Shown: positions 22,080 through 34,800 of the stretch, one piece after another
Numbering within the stretch: the first letter of the stretch is position 1
How the letters are laid out: every line of letters starts with the position of its first letter
NCBI GenBank assembly: GCA_002917075.1
Contig: NTMA01000064.1
Span: 248,001 to 312,000 of the forward strand
Source: Hawksworthiomyces lignivorus
Lineage: Eukaryota > Ascomycota > Sordariomycetes > Ophiostomatales > Ophiostomataceae
DNA length: 64,000 nucleotides
Direction: 5' to 3'
The notes under the pieces: generated by a model
Seen by the model: the letters and a program-made list of their open reading frames with translations, nothing else
What the model was told of the DNA's origin: nothing
The model's database searches: none
Translations under genes and position numbers: made by a program

Positions 22080-25000
22080 ATGGATCCTCTCACTGCTTTG
22101 TCTGTCGCGTCAGCTGTGATTCAATTTGTAGACTTCGGGAGCAAGTTACTGTCAAAGTCTCGCAAATTGTACAAATCTAAAGATGGAGCTCTCAAAGAGA
22201 ATCTTGATATGGAAGATATCACACATGATCTTCTAACTCTTCTTCAATCCTTAAGGAGGAAACTTCCTGAAAATCGTCGCCTCGAAGACAAGTCGCTGGC
22301 CGATAGCTGCGAACAAGAAAACGACGATGAGGTATTGGATCGTCTGTGTAAGCAATCTGTTGATATTGCAGAGGAGCTGCTAGTTCGACTTGGCAAGCTT
22401 AAAGTCAAGGAAGATGACGATAACGAAGACGATTCAGAAACGGCTTCTACACTCGCATCGGAGTCGACAACTCTACAACCGAAAAAAGTACGGAATATGT
22501 TCGGCACTTATAGCATAGATAAGACTAGGAAACCACATTTTCGATTGTGGAAGAGTTTTCGAAAAGCACTTGAAGCGTCGTGGAACAAGAAGGAGATCGA
22601 AGCTATGGCTGCAACTTTGAGAGAATACAGAAGCGAAATGGAATTTCATATTCTGGTGCGCTTTAGGTGCGTTTTGGAACATCAGCTCTAAATTGAAAGC
22701 ACAATGAGATTAAGGATATTAACATTCTACCAGAGCTGCACTAAACGACGTCAGCATGCAGCAATCGCAGGCATCTCATCAGCTAACCTCTTCCACTCAG
22801 CTTATACTGAGCACTTTCTTGCATGCTCGAGATAGTCTCGCGGATGAACTTCGGAAGCAAGCCGAAAACTTCATTGAGCTTCAAAGTGCTTTCCAGAATC
22901 GTTCATCTACCAGAGGACAAAAGCTTGAAGATCTACTCCAGGGCCACCTAGATCCTGTTGGAAGTCTACAAAATCCCAGGCGGCGCGGCACAGATTCTAC
23001 GGCAGTGGAGGAGATTGATGAGCCCATCACAACCTCTACAGAAGTTGACGAAGAGATCCGTCTTCTCATGATCGAGAGTGGAATATTGAAGAGCCTTGCC
23101 TTTGACACCATGTCTGACCGAATGGATAGTCTGGACCTTCCAGACCGACAAACATTTGAGTGGATCTTCGATGAGGGAACAGCTTCAGCCGACATTCGAT
23201 GGAGCAACTTTGTCAATTGGCTACAGAGCGGAAGCAACATATACTGGATCAATGGCAAGGTCGGATCTGGAAAATCGACACTTATGCGCTATGTCTATGA
23301 GCATAGCAAGACGAAGCAGGCACTCTTCGAGTGGGCGGGGCCGATACCATCTGAGATGGCCGGCTTCTTCTTTTGGAATAGTGGAGACGAGAAGCAGAGG
23401 TCACAGAGCGGTCTTCTGCGGTCCCTGCTGTTCCACATATTACAACGTCATAGATATCTGCTCCCCCAGGTCATGCCCGCGGCATGGAATGCATGGGCCT
23501 CCATAGCAGCTGCTGTCACCTCGAGGGTGCTTCCTCCGGGGTCTCCACTCCTGCCACCAGAACCCAAAGCTTGGACTCTCAATCAACTCAAAGACATATT
23601 TCCGTCTCTACTTCCAAGACTTGCCACAAGGGCCAAGATCTGCTTGTTTATTGACGGTCTGGACGAATATGAAGGCGACTATTTTGACTTGATCGAACTC
23701 ATACAAGAGGCTTCAAATAACCGCAATATCAAGTTTTGTGTCTCTAGCAGGCCGTTACTGGCGTTTATTCAAGCATTTGGTCATGGGCCAAACTTGAGAT
23801 TACAAGATCTAACTCGAGGGGATATCAGCCACTATGTCAGAAGCCGACTCTACAAGAACAACTACATGATCCAAATATCCAAACTCCACGCCCTGGAAAT
23901 CAATAGACTTGTTGAAGACATTGTGACCAAAGCAAGAGGAGTCTTCCTGTGGGTTAAGCTTGTAGTCAGGTCCCTGCTACGAGGTCTATGTGACTACAAC
24001 CGGATTTCTGACCTCCGGAAAAGAGTTGAACATCTCCCCGAAGACCTAGAAGCCTTATATTCGCACATGTTGAAGAACACAGATCCATTTTACCAGGAAC
24101 AAGCGTCTCAGATTTTTCAAATCTTCCGAGTGGCACAAAGCCGCTCGCCTGAGAGAGTCAAGCTCCTGGACCTCTCGTGGGCCGAGGATGAGGACGACAG
24201 ACTAGCTATCCGTGCTCCCTTGAGACCAATTTCGGACGATGAGCTGCAGATTCGATGCCAGGCCATGGACGCGCGTTTGAAAAGCGTGTGCGCCGGTCTG
24301 CTAGAGTCCACTGAAGGAGAATTCAATTTCTCAGGTCCAAACCACAAAGTCACCTTCCTTCACCGAACAGTGTTTGACTGGTTGACAAAACCGGCGGTCT
24401 GGACGAAGATTGCATCGCATACCGCAGGATCTGACTTCAGCCCAAATCTTTGCATGCTGAGGTCGTGCGTCCTTAGCCTCAAGTCTGCTGAAGTAGGGCG
24501 CTCTACACCACTGGACATGGCTGTCCTTCATAACGCATTAGCATATGCCAAATACGCGGAGGACGAGCTTGGCTTTGCATTTACAGAGCTCTTAGACCAG
24601 CTAGATATCGCTGCCTCATACCAATGGCGCGCGGGATATGCAAACGTCGATTATGACGATGCACTGGGGGCTTCACTCTCTAACCCAAAGACTTTCCGAG
24701 AGGAAGCTCTTTTACACCACTGGTCATATGGGATAGAAATTCCTGGGGTGAAGCCAATCGGAAAGGCTAGCACATTCTTCGACATCCTGCAGGACTTGGG
24801 CCTTAGTCATTACATTAACGCAAAGGACGAAGCGGCGGCTGTCGTCGACCAAGATGTAAGTCTACACTTGTTGATGCAGGCGATAACGAATTTTGGCTCT
24901 TTGAAGCCCGGTTCCGATGTCCTCAGCCGCACCTACGTCGAAAGATTTCTGAAAAACGGCGGCAGCCCCAATTTCACATACTTTGGCGCAACTCCTTGGG

Positions 25001-25437
25001 AAGAAATGCTCATAGCGGCTGCAGCTCACTTCACTCGCGGGCGCGGAGCCGGAGGACGATTGGCTGAGACTCAACATAGTTCGGAGTGGGAGAAAATGAC
25101 CAAGGTCTGGGTTGATGTCATCGAAACTTTTATTGTACACGATGCGGATGCCTACTTACGTTGCCAGAGACATCCAAGACTTCCTGGTCAGCCAAGGCTC
25201 TCACCCCTAGATGTGGTGGAGACGCTTTTGCCTGATTGCGTCAAGGACAGATCTGCACATCTCAAAAAGCTTTTGATACAGAAGGGTGCAAAGAGACCCA
25301 TTGGAGCAGCAGGCTGCCTACCTAATGGGTCTGGGCAACTTGTCACTGAGATGACGTCTTCAGTCATAGCCGGAGACACAAATAGCAGCCAGCCCACAGC
25401 GATATTTCACTGGATCGTTTCGTGGCTGCGATTTTAG
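22080..25437 (+). CDS. NACHT-domain NTPase with N-terminal helical domain
   Basis: Two exons, 22080-22666 and 22734-25437, give 1096 residues; the 67-nt intron has donor gtgcgt, branch attaac and acceptor ctaccag, and the join HILVRF-R-AALNDVS is in phase. The N terminus MDPLTALSVASAVIQFVDFG is the helical region common to fungal NACHT proteins (HeLo/SesA-like neighbourhood). The NACHT ATPase has an intact P-loop GKVGSGKST (about 370-378) and Walker B KICLFIDGLDEYEGD (about 498-512), followed by SSRPLLAF and a winged-helix-like part. The C-terminal about 400 residues have no ankyrin or WD repeats and look like the conserved extension seen in this group. Likely a signal-transducing NTPase of the fungal NLR type, used in non-self recognition; ligand and effector are unknown. 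Confidence 0.85.
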
Positions 25438-26479
25438 ATTGGAATAGAATTAATTGAAGCCTTCAACTTCTTGCAAAACTAGCTTGCTGTATCTAAACTA
25501 CTATTTATGCCTTATCTTACCGGCAGAAGTGGAGCCCACAAGCCATCATAGGGGACACATGATTCCATTCATCCACGTAGCTCTCCCCGCATCGTCCAGA
25601 TTCGTGCGGAACATGAACAATCATCGTATAATTGCAAATTCGGTAAAAAGGTCGTCCAAGTGGAAAGAGGCTATCAAATGCAGTCGAGGAAATCTTTTCC
25701 TTCCAAAGAAGACCTCCGTCCGATCAGGGTGGGGCCTAACACCGGTAGTTACATTCCTCGGTCGACCAGAGAGGGTTACGCTCGCATTACGCAAAGAGAT
25801 CGGCCTACCCACATGTCAATGTTAATGCCGTCGGTGTATAAAAGTGTCTTAGATACCGGTGCCTCCCGCTGCTGGCGTTACCCAAAGCGGCAGCTACAAA
25901 ACTTTAGAAAAAGAAATACATGGTAGCACACAACAACCGACGATTTTATTATATTGTATTGCCGCTGTAAGAGCTGATCCACGTGCCGTATATGTGATAG
26001 GAGCCGTTCACTGTAGCTAGGAAGAATGCTATTCACCGATCTCTGGGACCCTCACTTGATCATGCGAGTCATCGAAGCAGCTGAGATCACCAAAAGAGGA
26101 GACCTGATCGTCTGCGTGATTTTTTCTACCTCGTGGTATGTTGGAATAGAAGGCTGCGCGGACGAGAGAGACTTAAAGATGCAACATAACTCTACGCGAA
26201 TAAGCTTTAAGACTTTCACGTCGTGCCAAGAAAAATGCATCTAATATTATGTTATGGCGCCTTACGTACTCCTACATTCCTCAGATCAATAGGTTCGGCG
26301 AATTACCATAACTTATTCTTGCACGGTTCGTACAAGATGCATGTCTCACAGCTGCAAGATAAAAGGGTCACTCCTCCCTCCTTATCAGCCATACATTTGC
26401 GTCTAAAGAAACACATAGCAACTCCTCGCCAACGCTTATTCCTAGTTTTTGGTTACCTTGTGAAGCAAAGAACAGCAGA
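25438..26479. other. Intergenic, no gene seen
   Basis: Frames of 60-123 codons occur but lack family features and have no supporting splice signals. The last about 150 bases, with a TATA-poor, CT-containing leader, should be the cutinase promoter. Confidence 0.5.
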
Positions 26480-27259
26480 ATGCGTTTTTCTTTAGTCCTC
26501 GCTGCCATTACGGCTGTCGCCAATGCGGCACCCATCGATCTGAATACTCGTACTACCTGCTACAGTGGTGTGTACGTTATCGGTGCTCGTGGATCGGAAG
26601 AAGATCCCGGGTATGGTAGTGTAGCATCTGTGGTCACTGGTGTTCTCAATGCTATTCCCAACTCAGGGGCGATCGCCTTGGACTATCCCGCGTCTGTGCT
26701 GGACCCCTTATACGATGACTCTGTGACTGACGGCATCAACACTCTTATTTCGCTTGTCGAGAACTACGCTGCAAGCTGCAGTGGAAAAATTGTGCTTGTT
26801 GGTTTTAGCCAAGGCGGAAATGTAATCACCGATGCTCTTGCTGGAGGAGTGCTCAAGCCGACTCCCCTTAGCGCGAGCTATGTTAGCCACAGTACGGTTG
26901 TCCTGTGACCACTTACGAGAACTGAATTATGTTGACAATTTTTAGTTTCTGCTGTGGCTGTTTTTGGCGACCCGACGTTTACTCACGGTCAATCTTTCGA
27001 CGCTGGCACCGACACCAGCAGTGACGGCGTATGTATTCCTGTTCTCCCACCGTTTAGATTCTGTCTAACGCAATGTCAGATATTTTCTCGGGGAGGCTCA
27101 AGCCTTGCGCTTCTCAACACTTACGCCTCCAAGATTCAAAGCTATTGTGATAAGGGTGACATATATTGCGCTTCAGGACTTGATACGTCTGCGCACAGCC
27201 AGGAAGTGCCAACATGGGGCACTGCTGCTATTAACTTTATTGTTAGCAAAAGCACTTAA
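26480..27259 (+). CDS. Secreted cutinase / acetylxylan esterase (CE5 family)
   Basis: Three exons, 26480-26891, 26946-27028 and 27080-27259, give 224 residues; introns of 54 and 51 nt have donors gtacgg and gtatgt, and the second has a gtctaacg branch. A signal peptide (about residues 1-17, MRFSLVLAAITAVANAA) leads to the mature enzyme. The CE5 features are RGSEEDPGYG, nucleophile Ser110 in VGFSQGG, the DPTFTHGQSFDAGT strand, catalytic Asp in CDKGDIYCASG and catalytic His in DTSAHSQEV. Two disulphide-forming Cys pairs are visible. It hydrolyses ester bonds in cutin or acetylated xylan outside the cell; the RGSxE and GxFDAGT patterns favour the acetylxylan-esterase side. Usual length for the family is 200-240 residues. 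Confidence 0.9.
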
Positions 27260-28074
27260 CCTTTTCACGTATCATCATCTAAAAGAATATTGAGCAAAAC
27301 TTAAAAGAAGTAGTTCAGATTATCAAATACTGTTTATAAAAAAAAAACAAAAGAAATAGTTCAGTCAACTAAAACATATTACCATGTGGCTTGAAAATAT
27401 AGGTTACAGGATACTCCCGACTGAGGCTTGCATATCGTCATTGTCCTTCCAATAGCATTAATGCGCAGACCATGTGCCACTTAGAGTCATGAGACATTAT
27501 GTACAGAAATTCAGATTTTGTACTCGGTAGGGATGGGTATGCGAATAGGAAGAGCAAACACCAGGAGCCGCCCACGCTTTTCTCTCTCGCTGATTTTTGG
27601 GCTATTCCGCAAGCAACCTTCGGGTTCTCATGCGTCATAATCCAGCAACCCGAAATATCCTGTCTTTTATGCTCAACAAAATGCTGAGCTTTAACCCACG
27701 GAGTAGCTAACGTATATACTCTCGCCGTCTTGTAACCGTCCCGGTAAGTAATACTAAGTGCCAATACTCTATTACTTACATAGGTAATTAGTGCTTCCTG
27801 GTTCGCTTCGAAGGAACAGCGCCAATGACCACTCAACTCCCTTGAATTGCCAAGCACACGAGCAACGTTCTTTATTTTGACCTTAGACGTGGTGGATCTC
27901 CCGCATTGCATATAATATTGTGTCTTGGCAAAGATCTAGATAAGTGGACCAAGTATGGGGTATCTCCAATAAAACAAAAGAGAGTAAGATACCTAATAGT
28001 AAGGCAAATTGCGGATCACATCTCCAACCAGTCCAAAAGGGAAAACTTGTCATAAAAAGAAATATTCGGGGTAT

Positions 28075-28117
28075 CCCCGAGTGCGGTGGTCGGATTACCC
28101 CGAGCGCCGTGGTCGGA
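28075..28117. repeat. Two 20-bp copies with CGG/CCG words upstream of the HDH-family gene
   Basis: ccccgagtgcggtggtcgga (28075-28094) and ccccgagcgccgtggtcgga (28098-28117) match at 18 of 20 positions and start 23 bases apart. CGG and CCG triplets inside suggest zinc-cluster regulator sites. Confidence 0.6.
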
Positions 28118-28160
28118 GGTTGGTTTTGGTTGACAGGCCTCCAGTTTGACGATTTTGGCA

Positions 28161-28216
28161 TATCGGCTTCTTCATTCCTACAGGTCGGCTTCTTCTCTCC
28201 ACGTATCGGCGTCTTT
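28161..28216. repeat. Three TCGGCTTCTTC-like boxes, about two helical turns apart
   Basis: tatcggcttcttc (28161), ggtcggcttcttc (28183) and tatcggcgtcttt (28204) start 22 and 21 bases apart. They lie 160-215 bases before the start codon at 28375 and could be operator boxes on one face of the helix. Confidence 0.55.
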
Positions 28217-28374
28217 TATATATAATTCACGTGAGATGCTTGCAACAAAAGAAGGAAATATCAATTTTCAGCTTGATTCCGACTGCGTGCCAAGCTGCAT
28301 CGCAAAATCTAACTCTTCTACGACAGCTTCCAAATTGCCATTCACGAGCTTGGATCTTCGACATTATCCTCAGC

Positions 28375-29877
28375 ATGACTCGCAATTACCTCAAGAAGCG
28401 CAGTGGCGACAAGCCCACTGGATCTCTTTCCTCGGAACAGGTTTCTTCCATCGTGGCCGACATCATTGACTCGATTCGCAAAGATGGAGATGCTGCAGTT
28501 CGGCGTTACTCCGAGAAGCTGGACAAGTGGTCACCTAAATCTTTCAAGCTGAGCCAGAGCGACATCAGCGAAATTATGGCTAAGGTGCCCGCTCAGACAA
28601 TTGAGGATATCAAAGAGGTGCAACGAAATGTGAGGCGATTTGCAGAGGCGCAAATGGCGTCCCTCAAGGACTTCGAGCTGGAGACTGCTCCAGGGGTTTT
28701 TCTCGGCCAGCGGAATAATCCGATCAGCTCAGTTGGCGCGTAAGTCTACCGTCAACCCTTGTTGAGGGTATTCTTGTCTGAGAGAGTCTGACGCTTGCCA
28801 GATACGTTCCCGGCGGTCGCTACCCATTGCTGGCATCCGCGCATATGACTGTCCTGACGGCGAAAGTTGCTGGCGTACCCAAGGTCGTTGCGTGCACGCC
28901 TCCCATAGCCGGCGAGATTCCCAGCGCGACTGTTACAGCATTGCACTTGGCTGGCGCAGACGAGATCCACATCATTGGCGGCGTCCAGGCGATAGCAGCG
29001 ATGGCGATTGGCACCGAGAGCATTCCAAGGGTTAATTTCATTGCTGGTCCAGGCAACGCCTTCGTTGCAGAGGCCAAGCGCCGCCTCTATGGCGAAATCG
29101 GAATTGATCTGTTTGCCGGCCCCACAGAGGTCCTGATTGTTGCGGACGAGACGGCCGATCCTTTCACCGTGGCCACAGATCTGCTCTCTCAAGCCGAACA
29201 TGGCCCCGATAGCCCCGCGGTGCTTATTACGACGTCAGAAGAGGTGGGCAGGAAGACGATTGAACTCTGCTCAGGGCTCCTTAAGACGTTGAGCACCGCT
29301 GCTATTGCTAGCGTTTCATGGGGAGACTTTGGAGAGGTTGTCGTGGCCGACAATATCGACGATGCTTACAAAATTGCCGATGAATACGCATTTGAGCATG
29401 TTCAGATATTCACCAAAAGCCCACGCGAGGCTCTGGAGAAGATGACAAACTACGGCGCGCTATTCTTGGGCGAACTGACGTGCGTGTCATATGGTGACAA
29501 GGTGCGCAAATCTAATCAAGCCCACCCCTACTCCTTCCCACCCCTACTCCTTCCCACCCCTACTCCTTTGATAACTCTCGTACCTCAATTAAAGCAGTGA
29601 TGGCTAATGTGGTAACGCGTATTTCTCATAGTGTATTGGAACAAACCACGTGCTTCCCACCCGCGGTGCGTCTCGCTACACTGGCGGCTTGTGGGTAGGT
29701 AAATATCTGAGAACCGTCACATACCAGGAGGTCAGAAACCCAGAAGAGAGTGGGAAGCTGGGTCTCCTGTGCGGACGAGCAGCTCGCGCAGAATTATTCG
29801 AAGGTCACGCAAGATCTGGGGATCTTCGTGCACAAAGACACCTAGGTCGCAAGTTTGACTGGATTGACCAGGCGTAG
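28375..29877 (+). CDS. Stand-alone histidinol-dehydrogenase-family NAD dehydrogenase
   Basis: Three exons, 28375-28739, 28802-29501 and 29632-29877, give 436 residues; introns are 62 nt (gtaagt) and 130 nt (gtgcgc), all in phase. Family motifs: GAYVPGGRYPLLAS, GADEIHIIGGVQAIAAMA, NFIAGPGNAFVAEAKR, DLFAGPTEVLIVAD, the EYAFEHVQIF Glu-His pair and GTNHVLPTRGASRYTGGL. In fungal histidine synthesis the HDH activity belongs to the trifunctional His4 protein, so a single-domain copy points to another role, such as oxidation of a different amino alcohol or diol (bacterial HpsN is a relative with such a role). The start at MTRNYLKKRSG was chosen because family members begin this way; upstream in-frame sequence is not conserved-looking. 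Confidence 0.88.
29521..29568. repeat. Perfect 16-bp minisatellite, three copies
   Basis: The unit cccacccctactcctt is repeated three times without a mismatch inside intron 2 (29502-29631) of the HDH-family gene. It explains why this intron is about twice as long as its neighbours and gives a pyrimidine-rich stretch. Confidence 0.95.
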
Positions 29878-30109
29878 GTTATGCGGAATGCTAGAAACCA
29901 GACTAATGCAAATATCTTTTAATTGTTCCACTTGAAGCAGCGAACGCAATTACTGGAAATGGCTTTCATGCGTATAATAGTTACTATTAAAAACCACTAG
30001 ATTGTTAAAATAGTACATTGTATAAGTGAGGCCTCGTGACCTTCATACTGGCACATACAGTCTATATTACAGTTCAACGCGATAAAGAAACGCTAGCAAT
30101 GCATCAAAT

Positions 30110-31847
30110 CTAAAGAAACATATATGCGACAGAGAACAAAAGGAGAAGTGGCAAAGAAGATGTGCCCAGGCCATTAGCCGAGGACGAAGAGACATGGCCA
30201 GTTGCAGATGACCCCGATCCAGTTGTAGTAGAATTCGCAGGTGTGCTTGCATTGCCTGCTGGCCCGCAGCTGCTCGTCACCGACGGCACTGCATTAGCCC
30301 CTGTGCCAATTGGGACCGTCGAAGATGAGCAGTTGGCTGCCTGAGCAAGGTGGGCCTCTTGGTTGTCCCAGTCAAAAACCACTACAGAAATGGGCTGTTA
30401 GCCTAACGTACACATGTATGGCATGTAGCATCATAAAAAAAAATAAAGACGGATCCACTTACAATACGCTGCCCGGATGAAACTCAAGCCAAGCACCTGC
30501 TGGCCACCCTCCTCTACAGCACCAATGCCCACTGCGCAAAGACCCTCGGCTGTGAAGATGAAATCGCTAAAGGGAACTACAATGGTAGCTGCATCGTCGC
30601 TGAATCCAAATACCATACCGCCCGACTTGTTTCGTGCCGCGCAGTCTACCAAGTAGTAGCCAAGGTCAGCAGAAAAGTTGGCACCGAGGTCTGCAACAAT
30701 GCTGTTGACAAGGGCAGCGTTGAAATAGCTAAATGTATTTCCGCTGTCGATTTGAACATTCGTATCATTTCCGATATCGTACTTCTTCGTGCCATCGGTT
30801 GTTTGAATAGATAGGGAAGAGTACTCGATGGTAAGTCTGCAAGAAAAGGAAATCAGGAAATGCTCCTAGCGTTAGGGGGAAGTAATGGAATTGGAGAATT
30901 AATGCTTACCGTGTCACATTATCTAAAGCCGGTACGATGGGCGTCTTCGTCAAAGGGCCCGAGAATTTTCCAGTGTCCACTCCGCCAAAGAGAAGGGTGC
31001 CTGGACCTGGTTGTCAATAGAAAAGCATTTAGCATGATGACAGAGAAATTGAACGCACCATCTGCGGCATCAGATGAGCCAAGAGCAAGACTGTACGCTC
31101 TGCTGGCTATGGCCCCCTGAGCTACCAGAGAGTCTAGGACCAGCGAGTATGGCTTGTCGACGGCGAATCCTTGGTAGAGATCGGGAGCCAGGCCCATTAC
31201 GCCAACCGCTAGCCCGAGACTGTTGGAGGCTACACCAAGCTGCTGGTCAATCGTAAAACCTATGTGAATGATTAGATCGCGAGACTGGGAATTGAATTTT
31301 CCTCCACTGTTCGACTGGGTTGCCTGTCTTTACCTCCAATAGCGACTTTGTCGGTGTAATAGTCAAGCTTCACGCCCGTCAATTGGACGCCAGAGGATCC
31401 ATAGGCTATAGTGGTGTTTCCATTTGGCCCCTTCGCCGTGCTTGATAGTTTCGGGTTGAAGAGAGGCACTTGCTCGCACAGCGCCTGCTGGCCAAGGTCG
31501 GCGGGCACAGAAGAGCAGTTCGGGTTCACCCATAGCTCGCTGGAACCGGTATCAATTTCCACGAAAGTCTTCTGAGGTGGTGTTCCGATAGAGACTGTTT
31601 TCGTGAAATGTTATTAGGAGGCTGCAGATGCAGTAATGATTCAACAGGATAGAGCTAACTTACTTTCTATTGCGTAGAGCCATTGCTCGTTCAGAGGCTG
31701 GACTGTGATGATATTGCTCACGCCAGCCCTTCTCTCATTTCTTCTAGTCAGACGCTTCACGGGATATTCCACAAGGCCAGCGTATCCAACAGCTACTTCT
31801 GATGCCAAAAGGGCGCATATGGAAAGTATCTTCGAGTTGGTGATCAT
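30110..31847 (-). CDS. Pepsin-like aspartic protease with GPI-anchor-type tail (yapsin-like)
   Basis: Six exons on the minus strand: 31847-31664, 31594-31334, 31259-31059, 31000-30910, 30836-30463 and 30381-30110; total 460 residues, every junction in phase, introns 58-81 nt. A signal peptide (about 1-23, ending YAG) and a short basic propeptide (KRLTRRNERR) precede the A1 fold. Catalytic aspartates are in VEIDTGSSELWV and VQIDSGNTFSYF; the latter has Asn where Thr is usual. A final Ser/Thr-rich linker (about 385-440) and a hydrophobic end (SLPLLLLFSVAYMFL) are typical of GPI-anchored cell-wall proteases. It would cleave proteins at the cell surface or wall. The basic propeptide may be a Kex2-type processing site. 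Confidence 0.9.
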
Positions 31848-34800
31848 TTTGGAAAAGAACGTGGTAAAGAAAGAGACTGAAATTGATGCGAAATAAATGA
31901 GAGGTGCTGGGAGAGTCTTGGTGAATGGTCATGAAGAGAAACAGTTCATTTCTTGTCGTTTGACAATGGAGGACATGGCAGATAGATATAAAAAAATTCA
32001 AGCCCCATCTCGCCATCCTGAGCTGCCTCTACTGTCTACGCGAACGAAGATGACGTCCAACAAGCGGCCTTGCGGCTTTGAAAGTTGTTTTCGTGGTGGA
32101 CCCGTGCATGATATGATTGGCGAGCTGTCGTATGGACACCCCTGGCTCACCCTTAATCTGCAGCAGGGCTAACCGTTTGGTGAGTTCCAGGTAATTCTTC
32201 CCTGCAGGGCTAGATTCTAGTACAAATACGTTGTAGTACTAGTGACTTCTTTTGGCTAATCCGCAGCAAGATTAAAATTAAAAACAACTAAAAGACACCA
32301 CTCGAAAAAAATCCATGTCTCGTAAAACGGCCCCCAACGTCCATACGAACTGGCAATGCTTCCGTCTACGCAGCAGCAGTGCCTCACAATTTATCATACT
32401 TTTCTTGTGACATTCCTGGAATTAGTTCAGTAACAATGGCCGATTTGAGATACCTCGATCCGTCATGTAAGTTTTAGAATTCGTTGCTCATTCAGCTGCT
32501 GATGGAAATCGTTTTGTTTTGGCATTCCGTGTCATCCGGGGCAAATTAGGGAGGCTTTAGTGGTGTTTCTCAGCTAAAATTTCGAATGTAGCTAAATAGC
32601 TAGTAGTCACAAGTATCTAGCACATAGTTTACTCCGGAATTACGGTAGATCGAAGACAGCAAAGATTAGCAGTACATACATACATAGTTACAGGCATACA
32701 TAAGGCCCGACCTTGTCTTTGCAGGGCCCTCTCCACTTGTGCTGCATCCTTGTTTGGTCAAAGGGTGTGGTCGCAAATACCAATGCTCGCGCTTGTATCC
32801 GAATTGGGAAATTTTGATGATCCGCACAGGCCAAGTCCATAGCTATCTGTAGCGTACTGCGGTTGCAACATCCCCTGCATCTCCTTGCCGCGTCTTCCAC
32901 CACGTCTTCTTCTTAGCTTGTCAACTCCACAGCCACTCGCACCTCTCTCGTGAAGCTTCAGATTTGGACTAGTCTCGCGCTTCTTTCGATATTTGGATAA
33001 GCCCATCGTAGTGGAAGACCGCACTCCTACAGATCCTGGTAGCAGAGAGCTGCTTCTGAAATCATAATGAGGTTTTGATTTTGCCGCTGCTCTTCTCTGC
33101 AAGGTCACGCTGCGAACAGGAGATTGATGCTATTGTGGATATGGCAAGTATGAACTTTTTTTGTTGTCATTCACATTTTCACATCTTTCTTTTTTCCCTT
33201 TTTTGCGTATGTATAAAAGCTATTTGAAAGATAAGGGCGCACACACGCGCATAGGAGAATATCCCATTCGACGAGAAATCAATGTAGACGAATCTTGGCA
33301 TCGCGGGCCGACGCCGTTGTCCTGGGTGGACTGTTAATGTTGAGATTGTCGAAATTACACTAGCGGTGGCGTAGTATTCATGGTTGTGCCAAATTCTTAG
33401 AACGAAGCCACTAAGCTGTCTAATAATATACAAGACTATTTTCTGCACTATGAATTATTTGTACGGCAATTTACATTGAATTTGAAGCCTAAAGGTGGCT
33501 GAGAGAACTTTCTCTGCCCAAAGTTTTCCGGGCAGGTTGCTATTAACAAAGCTTTGGAATTGGGGAGAGAATACTCCACACAGTCTACCATTTGATGTGG
33601 CTGACCATTTTTTTGACTCCTTGTCGGACAGGGATGTCCATACGAGCAGGCGAATAGGAATAAGGCGATCCAGCGCTTACCCCTTAAAATTTCCAAAACA
33701 GCGTGCATCGCCACGCCGAAACAAGCTTTTGTGTATTTCAATCTTCCCCGCTAAATGTCGCCTTCTTTTTGGGACGGTTACTTTCTCAATATCCCATCCG
33801 CTGTTTTGGGTTGAACAGAAATGTTTCCCAGTAAGGCAGAGATTCTCCACTTTTAGTTTTTCCATGTTACCAGAGCCGTGTCGCGTCTCTGTGGACTAGG
33901 ACAGTGAGTCAGATCACAACATTCTCTCAGGCAATGCCTTACGGATTAAAGGGAGAAGGCGGTCTTCTGGCTGTCGTTTTCAGTAGGCATGTGCTGCCAT
34001 TCTTTGCGTTCTTTGCAATGGGGAATTTGCATTTTAGAAGTGCTTTGTACTTTTGTAGACAGTTAGTTCACTTTAACTGCTACAGTATGCTCATGTAGAC
34101 TTACTTAAGTTGAAGAGATTGAATAATTGAACTGGCTCCACAGCGTAAGCAACAACGTGGTGACTTGGACCTACATAGATTCTGAAGTCTACGATCATAC
34201 AGTTTGTATTATCTTACAAGAAGAATAGTTCAATCACTAACTTTTAACTTATCCAACGGTATGTTGCGGTATGCATTAACACAAAAAATCGTGGTGGCTT
34301 CATTAACGTGTCATCAGCACCTAGCCCATATAACACCAAAACCAAACAACCCCATCTAGTCCCATCTTAGTCACTTAGTCCACGAACGTATTAGGTGGTG
34401 TACAAATTGTACACCTCTCCCGGTCGTCCATTGCAGATTTGACAGAAGACGTATCCGCTCAGACTGCTCTATGCCGAAATTAAGGCCCTCCAGACGAAAG
34501 TGTTGTCCAGCCCAGCAGGTTTCATCTTGTCGCCCACGCCACTGCATGCAATTTCATCCTCCTACTCTAGTCAACATACTCCTATGTCTCCTATACAATA
34601 CTCGGCCTGCCTCTAGAAGAGAAACACTTGTTAGCCCTCTCATCCAGCTTGTCCTCGTCGCTCTCGTCGTTAGTCTTGCATCACTCTCATTGTTTCTCTC
34701 ATCGTTTCGCTCGCTACTTGTGGTTATTAGACACTGCTGTCAACCGGGAAAGCGCTCCGTGCAGTGGAAGGCTCGTGGTGGCCGGAATGAGGAGGAACTG

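Larger units (their letters stand above)
27260..28374. other. Intergenic, one doubtful open frame
   Basis: A minus-strand frame at 27438-27911 starts with ATG and encodes 157 residues with no recognised domain; it could be a small orphan gene or chance. The right half is the promoter of the histidinol-dehydrogenase-family gene, with the two repeat sets listed separately. Confidence 0.4.

Noticed and set aside
27438..27911. 157-codon minus-strand frame as a gene
   Set aside because: No domain, no splice support, located in AT-rich intergenic DNA; kept only as a note.
29521..29568. Short direct repeats as a CRISPR array
   Set aside because: Tandem units without spacers, inside a fungal intron.
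32758..33108. 116-codon basic minus-strand frame as a gene
   Set aside because: Arg/Ser-rich composition, no family features and no supporting context.
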